DNA of 25,732 bases from Saccoglossus kowalevskii (lineage: Eukaryota; Hemichordata; Enteropneusta; Harrimaniidae): positions 119,909-145,640 of the forward strand of contig NW_003120422.1 in the NCBI RefSeq assembly GCF_000003605.2, written 5' to 3'. Shown piece by piece: positions 18,890 to 25,732 of this stretch; position 1 is the first letter of the stretch, and each line of letters opens with the position of its first letter. The notes below the pieces were generated by a model, which saw only the letters and a list, made by a program, of their open reading frames with translations, ran no database searches and had not been told where the DNA came from. Made by a program: the position numbers and the translations under genes.

Positions 18890-20001
18890 GAAACTCTATT
18901 TGGCCATGAAATCAGAAATCCGTAATGCATGCATTGACCTAGTTGTTTAGTGATATCACAAGTTTCGACGCTAATTACTATCCAAGCATAAAAACAGAGC
19001 ACGTTGCTCTGTGTTACGCGATATGGTGACAGATAGACTATCTCTAAGGTTCAAAGTGCAATGTATGACAAGTTGCACGCGTTGCTGGATGGTAATACAG
19101 ACGAATTGTTGCGTGCGATAATGATAATCACTCAAGTTCTGCTGAAACTATGTCAAGAAACAGGTTTTACAGAAAAATTACACTTTTATGTTGTCAACTG
19201 GAATCCATAAAAAAAATAAAATGGGCGATGCCGAGTGGATGGAACGATTTTGACAACACTGGAATTGTTTGATAATCATTGTCTCTACTGATTAACTCAG
19301 TTCTAAAAATAAACACTGACGACGGCGACAAGTACACATGCGTAGTCCTACTATCCACGGTTTTATATCGAAATAGCAAAGGTATGGATGTTTTACTTAT
19401 TCATGTCAATCGGCGGAAAGTTTTGTTATTCTTTTTAAATTTTCAAGTATGTTAATAATGACTTCCCCTTTCCCCCTCCTCCACAATGCCGGGGTCAGTT
19501 GTCTGTGCTGAATTATTTTCCAACAATTATTGTTGAGGTGAGTTTCTTAATTGTTGAAGCGATGTTGATTGAGAACTTAATACAGATAAGTTACGTCATT
19601 TACAAATAACGCTACTCGCGCAGTTACTAGTATATCATGATGTGTAAGTATGCTTATGAGTGTCAATATAACTACTGATACGCGGAAATAGTCTATTCAG
19701 AACATCCATCAGTATTTGAGTACAAAGTACATATATGTAATCAGTAATAAGTTGCTCGCATCTATTATATATAAGCATATTTACAGGCTGACTCGAGCTC
19801 TCGTCCGAACGAATGAATCGACCTATATGATAAGGAGAAGATGTCTAGTGTCATATTTCAATGATTTTTGAAGGAATGTCACGTTCAATTCCTTCTTCTC
19901 TGAACTTCGTATTTAATAGCCGTGGTAATGCGGGTGTCTATATTGTAGGGTATTACCCAAATGCGGTTCTAATGACAATGCGAAGTGCTAGTGTGTGTTA
20001 C
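18890..20001. other. intergenic DNA upstream of the PLA2 gene
   Basis: I see no exon, RNA gene or strong repeat. A pyrimidine-rich run lies near 19461-19481. Confidence 0.4.
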
Positions 20002-20002
20002 A

Positions 20003-20010
20003 TATAAATA
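20003..20010 (+). promoter_or_regulatory. candidate TATA box for the PLA2 gene
   Basis: TATAAATA lies 228 bp before the PLA2 start codon, with a pyrimidine-rich CTTCTTCTT about 20-30 bp downstream where initiation would be expected. A splice acceptor-like TATAATTTCAG ending at 20201 means the 5' UTR could alternatively be spliced. Confidence 0.35.
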
Positions 20011-20023
20011 CTCCGCTCTAGTG

Positions 20024-20791
20024 CTTCTTCTTAATTTGGTACGCCCTCTAGCGGATAAACGCTTTTGTATCATCAGAATGACGTTGTCGTGTGGGTGTAC
20101 GCATTTTTTTTAAAGACAGCCACTGGTCAAAACAACTTCAACGAATTGCTTTGTCACTGAGGATGCGAAAATTTTTAAATGTTTTCACCTTATAATTTCA
20201 GGACATATACACAATTAGATTACGGGTGCCATGAAACTCTATCTCATTTTGTTGGTGATCTCATTAAGTGGTACGTACAACTACGAGTGTTTTATTCCCT
20301 ATTCTAAAAGTCGACTTAACGTGTTCCATAGCATAATTGCAAACTTATTCCCCATATTAAAGTTGTATTATCGTATATATATATATTGTTTATGACACGT
20401 GAATGAGTAATGAAACAATTACAGCATTTCGCAAGATATCAAGATAAAAAAGTTGTTTGTAAACAGGCGAACATCACCAAGCTGTTGTGTAGATTCGACT
20501 CAATCCATAGAATCTCATCACGTGACCCTTCTTAATCAAAATCCGGTTTTTCCTTATATATCGCTTCTGTGGTATGAAACTGACGTATATGGGTGAAAGT
20601 ATTGCTTATAAACCGGTGTTTGAAGATGCAGTTGGTTCTTAACTAAAAAAAAAATAAAATCTCTCAAAACATAATCTTTTTTAATGGACGACTACAGATC
20701 AAAATCTATATCGGCAATTTTAATGATCTCCATGTCACTCATTCACGCCATCGAAGCGATTCGTCGCTAGAGGGCGTGACTGTAGAAGAAG
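20024..20791. repeat. inverted repeat pair flanking PLA2 exon 1
   Basis: The left segment 20024-20053 (CTTCTTCT ... ACGCCCTCTAGCG) and the right segment 20765-20791 (CGCTAGAGGGCGT ... AGAAGAAG) share an 8-bp and a 13-bp block in inverted order with different spacers. The 13-bp block is exact. The pair could be the ends of an old element or a pair of CTCF-like sites. Confidence 0.5.
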
Positions 20792-23700
20792 TATGACTAG
20801 TAATTAATTGCGTAGTTTTATGCAAATAATCTGAACCTCGTCTGATATAGTTTGTACAGTTCAACACGTTTAATTTTGTTTGCGGTATGAAACGCTAACA
20901 ACGTCACATGACCTATTACGGTATGTCATCTAATTCACGATCTTGTTCAATCTTGTTCATGTGCTGGTAGTGCTATATTCACAAAACTTAGCCTGTGAGT
21001 AATTATATACGATATATATGGCCGGTGAATGTGTTGTTTGAAGACGTGATTATACGTATCCTCGGGGGCGGACATCCGGGCATTTTCTACCGCCTTGCAA
21101 CCCTCGCGGTGAAAACAAAGATCAAAAACTCGCAGAAAACTGTACTTTGCGATGGTTGTTGAGAGTCCCCTGAACAGTGTAACAAGATTAGCCCTACGTG
21201 TGTAACATATATGAATTTGGTTGTTCAGGATTACTTCAAAGTTGAGTTTGTGTTGTTTTCTCGAGTTTTCACCGGCTCGACCGGCGTTCCACAGCAGCGC
21301 GCACAGAGCCCATAGAAATGCATGGTACAGTGGTGCGCGTCTTAGCAACGTGGAACGTCTGTGACGTAGCTCCGCCCCCGAGGATACGTATAGTCGCTTG
21401 GTTAGCAACTTACGAGACGAGGACCTAGCTTCCTATGAGTTTTTAAGTATTTTCTGACATACTCAAACGCATATTTATAGCATAACGGAACTTTGTCGAA
21501 GATACATTCAGTATGTTGAGAAAGTTGGCCGTACAATGGAACCAACCAATGAAAATTGTTGAACTGTAACTTTTCTGCTTATTCAGCTTGCACACTAGCC
21601 GTACCCGGTGAACGTCATCGACGCAACCTGGGACAATTAGGTCGTATGCTGAAATGTGTGACTGAAAACCACGTTTTAGAATCCATAATAGATTATGTTG
21701 GGTATGGTTGCTATTGTGGATTTGGCGGTGACGGTGAGCCACTGGATGCCACCGATGAGTAAGTAATTATCATTGTGGTGATTGATTGATTGATTGACTA
21801 ACTAATTAATGTGCATACTTGCTTGCTTCCTTGGTTGATCGGATGATAAAGTAATTGAATTTTTGAATACACATGGTTGAAATGAAACAGTATGCCCCCA
21901 TCACACCATTCTGATTGGACACGCTCCATCGCTTCTCAATTAATTGTGCACAAAATCTACTCAACCCATTCGCGCTCATATGTCATTAAGTGTGCTGTCA
22001 TTACATGTTCCTGCAGTGTGCTACACATGGGCACATCTTACCACAACCGATTTCCATTTGCTCGCCTTCTATCTCCCACCAAATATGCGATGTCCAACAT
22101 AAGGTTCAAGCGTTTACATTTTCTGTGATTCTAATTGTTGTGCCGACGTAAATACAGTTAGCTACGTATATGAGATAATGTAATAATAAAGGCAACGAAT
22201 ATACTGATGTTGATGATTTGACGTCAGACATCTTGCATCCTCTACCGGATATAAACAAATATCTGGCGTAAATCTACTAAACAAGAAAATGGATACTACT
22301 GCTAAGACTGGTTTAGATGAATTGAGGTTTATCAGTGGGGGCATGTTCTGTTAGCGCTTGGGTGATTTACTTTCAGAAAACACGATACCAAGATCAAAGT
22401 ATTGTTTTAATTTGTTGAAACCACATGCATGTAATGAAATTCTAGTCCGAAAAACAGATGTTGGTCAGCGTCTACAAAATGGTTGTAAACAAAACACACA
22501 CAGGTTTGTCAGTCTTTCTACCTTCAATATTCTCAGAAAAGCAGCCAGTTTGGAAGTGTCTATTCGAGAGTTGTCCAGATCCTTAGGTCACCGGTACTTG
22601 TCAATAAACAAAGCTACACACACACACGGGTAATTGGTGGCATAAGACACAACCAAGTTAATCTGACCCAGTGTTACATAGACTAACACAAAAAACAGGA
22701 AAATACTGCTGTTCTCGTTCATTGTATGTATATGGTGAAACATTCATTCATTAATCCATTCAAAACACTATAAGAGAAATTGACATTCATTGAAAATTAC
22801 ACGATTGAAAAAATAAGTCGGCGATAGAGGGCGCCAAACACCGGTATTCTGTGTTCACTCTATGTAGTTTGTTCGCACACGTTCTGAAACACGACTGCAT
22901 GTGTGACGCCGCGTAAGTTCACTCGGTGAGAACAGGGCTTATAATTTAACAACATTTCATGCACACAATCTATTATCACCAATATAGAGCTTGACAAAAT
23001 GTTATTGTTAATAACGGTATTCCTGTTAATGTTTCAGGTGCTGCCAAGAGCACGATTTGTGCTACGAGAAAACTGGTTGTAATATTCAGAAGTACACTGC
23101 AATGTACGACTTTGAAACCCAAAGCTGTAATACAAACGCTTCTCAGATAGTCTGCAGTAAGTCTTAAATTTCATATTACATGGCCACACAATGCGTGAGA
23201 ATAACATATCGCGTATAAGTTAAAGCGCGGGGGGTCGTCACCTGCGCACGCGCGGGACTGATTGAGCCCCAAACGATGATAGCTAAACACGCTAAAAACG
23301 CATAGGATCATAGGTAGACGCTTGTTTGTAAACAATGACACGCTATGGCCATCTGACGATTGCGCAGGTGACGACACCGGTACCCCCGCTTTAACGATGG
23401 AGTCGGACGCAAATGGCTGTCTCGGTGAGGTCTCGTTGAGAGAAAGAGGGCAACGAGATGTTTTGCCCCCAAGTTGTGTCTCATCTTCTCCTTTCATTGC
23501 ACTCCCCTGACCTATGTAACCATGGTTGTGATCGGCGGCCATTTGGGTCTAGAGTCTAATGTGATGCTCTGTATTTATATCTACAGAAACCGCCGACGAA
23601 TATGATGAAGGCGAGGCAACGTGTAAAGCGGATGTATGTCAGTGTGACGCTGATATCGCCGAGTGTTTTGTAAGGACTGCGCCCTCATACAACAAGGACT

Positions 23701-23804
23701 ACCGGAGATACAGCCAGTCATCTTGTAGCCATGCCGGGAAAATCAATGCTTTTGTTTTTCACTATTTGCTTATCATGTTCCCGTTATGGACAGTGTTTTA
23801 CTGA
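20231..23804 (+). CDS. secreted phospholipase A2 (group I/II-like fold) with hydrophobic C-terminal tail
   Basis: Four exons, 20231-20270, 21587-21758, 23038-23156 and 23587-23804, joined by GT-AG introns of phase 1, 2 and 1, give 182 residues. A signal peptide (MKLYLILLVISLSACTLA) is followed by a short propeptide ending in RHRR, a furin-type site; the mature chain would begin NLGQLGRMLKC, with its first Cys at position 11 as in pancreatic-type enzymes. The calcium loop YGCYCGFGG (53-61), catalytic CCQEHDLCY (His76, Asp77) and CQCDADIAEC (Asp131) are intact, so it should hydrolyse the sn-2 ester of phospholipids using calcium. An Asn-Ala-Ser glycosylation site lies at 104-106. After the core, residues 163-182 form a hydrophobic end (INAFVFHYLLIMFPLWTVFY) preceded by small residues SSCSHAG, which would suit a GPI signal or a terminal membrane segment. 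Typical group IB enzymes end without such a tail. Confidence 0.92.
21051..21392. mobile_element. non-autonomous DNA transposon with perfect 22-bp TIR in PLA2 intron 1
   Basis: TATACGTATCCTCGGGGGCG plus GA at 21051-21072 is a perfect inverted match to 21371-21392. The 342-bp element is GC-richer than its surroundings. TA at both ends could be a TA target duplication (Tc1/mariner-like) or part of the TIR. A 153-codon minus-strand ORF across it is an artefact of its base composition. Confidence 0.85.
21780..23030. other. PLA2 intron 2
   Basis: Intron DNA with a short GATT repeat (about 21780-21796), a TGACGTCA palindrome (22219-22226), a short CA repeat near 22616 and an AGAGGGCGCC motif at 22826-22835. 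The ORFs of 78 and 91 codons here have no domain signature and are not called as genes. Confidence 0.5.
23220..23394 (+). mobile_element. piggyBac-like MITE copy 1 in PLA2 intron 3
   Basis: The element begins TTAAAGCGCGGGGGGTCGTC and ends with the reverse complement of a closely related sequence (TTAAAGCGGGGGTACCGGTG, then TCGTCACCTGCGCA). TTAA lies at both boundaries (23220-23223 and 23391-23394), the target duplication of piggyBac-type elements. The interior GACGCTTGTTTGTAAACAAT matches the reverse complement of the 23941-24079 interior. Confidence 0.85.
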
Positions 23805-23920
23805 TTATTTTTTCCTCGCATATCAAAATTGTAAAAATGGTTTTCATTGAAATTGTTTGGTTTTTTTATCCAGGCACTACCAGGTAAATTCGATTCAAGT
23901 TTGGGTCATATTAAAATATA

Positions 23921-23926
23921 AATAAA
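23921..23926 (+). terminator. poly(A) signal of the PLA2 gene
   Basis: AATAAA lies 117 nt after the PLA2 stop codon, a normal distance, and just before the second MITE copy. Confidence 0.55.
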
Positions 23927-23940
23927 TTTTGAATACACAT

Positions 23941-24079
23941 TTAAAGCGGGAGTGTCGTCACCTACGCATGCGTCAGGTGGCCATATCGTGACATTGTTTA
24001 CAAATAAGCGTCTACCAATGAGCCTTTGCGTTTTAGCGTGTGTTGTTATCGTGCGCAGGTGACGACCCTCCCGCTTTAA
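23941..24079 (-). mobile_element. piggyBac-like MITE copy 2, inverted relative to copy 1
   Basis: The left end TTAAAGCGGGAGTGTCGTCA and the right end (reverse complement TTAAAGCGGGAGGGTCGTCA, then CCTGCGCACG) form TIRs, with TTAA at 23941-23944 and 24076-24079. The core CATTGTTTACAAATAAGCGTC is the reverse complement of the copy 1 core with few mismatches. The element is 139 bp and noncoding. Confidence 0.85.
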
Positions 24080-24295
24080 ACTTTTGTTGAAAATGTATCT
24101 CGTGTATGTTATTTGGTTGACAGCACTTTGTCGTGTTAAGTATCATAACACTATGCATGGATAAAAACGTGTACGAAGCAGAAGATCTGGATTTTACAAC
24201 GTCTATTTACATTTTGAACAAATGACATCGTATACCATACCTGTAGTTGTATAGAGATGGGAGAATAATCTCCTCGAATCTCATGCAATTAGGAC

Positions 24296-24415
24296 TTAAA
24301 TTAAATTAAATTAAATTAAATTAAATTAAATTAAATTAAATTAAATTAAATTAAATTAAATTAAATTAAATTAAATTAAATTAAATTAAATTAAATTAAA
24401 TTAAATTAAATTAAA
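24296..24415 (+). repeat. perfect (TTAAA)24 microsatellite
   Basis: There are 24 uninterrupted copies of TTAAA over 120 bp without a single variant, indicating a young or actively changing array. Confidence 0.97.
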
Positions 24416-25732
24416 TATGCATGTATAGTACTATTGCAAAGTAAAAAAGAATGATGAATAATAAGAAATACAACTGTATCGTTCCCGTGTGGAAATGTGT
24501 TTTTGCAAGATAAATATTGTAAAATATGTTATAATTACAAAGTAAATAGCCAGGTAATTATTCTTTAATTTGCATGCCGACTAAACATTCTGCGACCCTT
24601 CAGCAACAACAAAAACATTGTGTAATTCAAAAATATAACAACGGCATATTCAGTCTATAAAGACAATATTAATTGGAGATAAGCGTAATTAATAAACGTT
24701 ACTGTTATATTTAGTGAAATAGCCTAATTGTGATTGTCTGTTTCACTATGAACCTTACTGCAATGTTCTAACTCAACAAATGGTAAGTTCGAAAGTCCTA
24801 GCGCCAACATTTGCATGTTGGTAAAGTGGTCTATGCAACATTTTATTCAGTAATAATATTGTATTAAAGCTAAATCAAACATTGTCAGATAACATCACGA
24901 GTATCGTTAATTGTAAATGGTATAACCCAATATTATACTATCATAACGTCTACTGTACAGTGGAATCACAGTTACTCTACTATGAGAGTGACTGTCAGTG
25001 GTGGAATAAATATAGTCTATAGAGAGATTACAGGTCAAGAGGCATTGACTCCTAATCTTACTCATAACACGTTCAAAGCTCAGACGGATTGCTGCCTCGC
25101 TTTGAAAATATTCCCAATCACGAGATTAAAAAATTAGATTCCCGGTAGTTGCTCGAACTGTCCAAGTTGCCTTTGACAAATTTACGATAAACAAGCCGTT
25201 TTGTTTTTATTCGCACACACTTATGAGACAGAAAGGATAACACAATATGCATCCTCTATGTAGCTATACTTTCAGCACTTCTCATTTTTCTCATACTCGG
25301 GGAAGTTTATTAAAATTGTATCAACGCCAACATGTAGTACGAAATTGACACTAGTGCGCGCTGTGGAACGCAATAAGGAAAATAAACTAGAATCTCGGTG
25401 ATTCGCTTTTTGATGGCTGTCATCATTTGAAATATACCACTCGTGTTATGGTTCCAAATGTGGCTGTATTGTTATAATATTTAATGCCCGTGCTTAGTAC
25501 GTATGTGTCTTCTTCCAAGCAATCTACTTGCCTGTGAAATGCGAACGACTCGAACTGATAACAAATGAACTATGTCAGTGATATTGTCTCAAAGCAAACA
25601 CGCGGGACAGCACCGTATTTGTAAGACATCTAGGTCGTGATTGGTACGGTGTTCAACTCATTTTATTATTAATCTCGAACAGATTTGCGCGCCTTCGCAG
25701 TTCGTGGATAATAGGGAAAACAAGGCGTGCTG
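24416..25732. other. right-end intergenic DNA, no gene seen
   Basis: AT-rich sequence with stops in all frames. A small imperfect hairpin lies near 24969-24996 (ACAGTTACTCT against AGAGTGACTGT). No exon, RNA gene or TIR element was recognised. Confidence 0.4.

Noticed and set aside
18737..18925. 62-codon ORF rich in Lys, Asn and Phe
   Set aside because: It lies mostly within the AT-rich MITE at 18672-18884 and arises from its internal repeats.
20947..21408. 153-codon minus-strand ORF
   Set aside because: It spans the GC-rich TIR element in PLA2 intron 1, has no domain signature and crosses both TIRs.
22358..22633. 91-codon ORF inside PLA2 intron 2
   Set aside because: No domain, signal peptide or splice logic; it sits in intron DNA ending in a CA repeat.

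Overview
This is a eukaryotic, animal-type window. It shows spliced genes with GT-AG introns, TIR-bearing small transposons, a tRNA-derived SINE and a decayed LINE, at low gene density. I see no bacterial operon, rRNA, CRISPR or functional tRNA signal. The gene content (tandem F-type lectin domains, a class A GPCR, a secreted phospholipase A2) together with the repeat style suggests a marine invertebrate such as a hemichordate, cephalochordate or lophotrochozoan. The species cannot be fixed from the sequence.

Three protein-coding genes are supported, all on the + strand. (1) 5938-11029 is a seven-exon gene for a secreted protein with two F-type (fucolectin-type) domains joined by a Thr/Pro/Glu/Ala-rich linker. 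Every intron is phase 1. The linker exon contains a 30-bp minisatellite and, as written here, carries an in-frame stop and several frame changes. (2) 15205-16197 is a class A (rhodopsin-like) GPCR whose seven-helix core is one uninterrupted exon. (3) 20231-23804 is a four-exon secreted phospholipase A2 with complete catalytic and calcium-loop motifs, a likely furin-processed propeptide and an unusual hydrophobic C-terminal tail.

Layout: 1-5900 is gene-free and holds a LINE reverse-transcriptase relic (- strand, about 200-1040), a broken Cys-rich repeat-associated ORF (about 1948-2252), a long hairpin (3163-3336) and a short TIR element (4026-4159). The lectin gene follows, with a piggyBac-like MITE in intron 2 and a SINE in intron 5. 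11030-15118 is intergenic, with one possible orphan exon near 13702-13829. The GPCR is followed by about 4 kb of intergenic DNA containing a TA-flanked MITE (18672-18884). The PLA2 gene carries a 22-bp-TIR element in intron 1 and a piggyBac-like MITE in intron 3; a second, inverted copy of that MITE lies just downstream of the gene. The right end holds a perfect (TTAAA)24 array and then about 1.3 kb without recognisable genes.

The three genes are not visibly linked in one pathway. The lectin and PLA2 are both secreted proteins of types often used at animal epithelial or immune surfaces, but their proximity is not evidence of joint function. The observations most worth following up are the possible membrane or GPI anchoring of the PLA2, the Trp-for-His change in the sugar-binding motif of the lectin, the broken but potentially skippable linker exon, and the TTAA-flanked MITE family.
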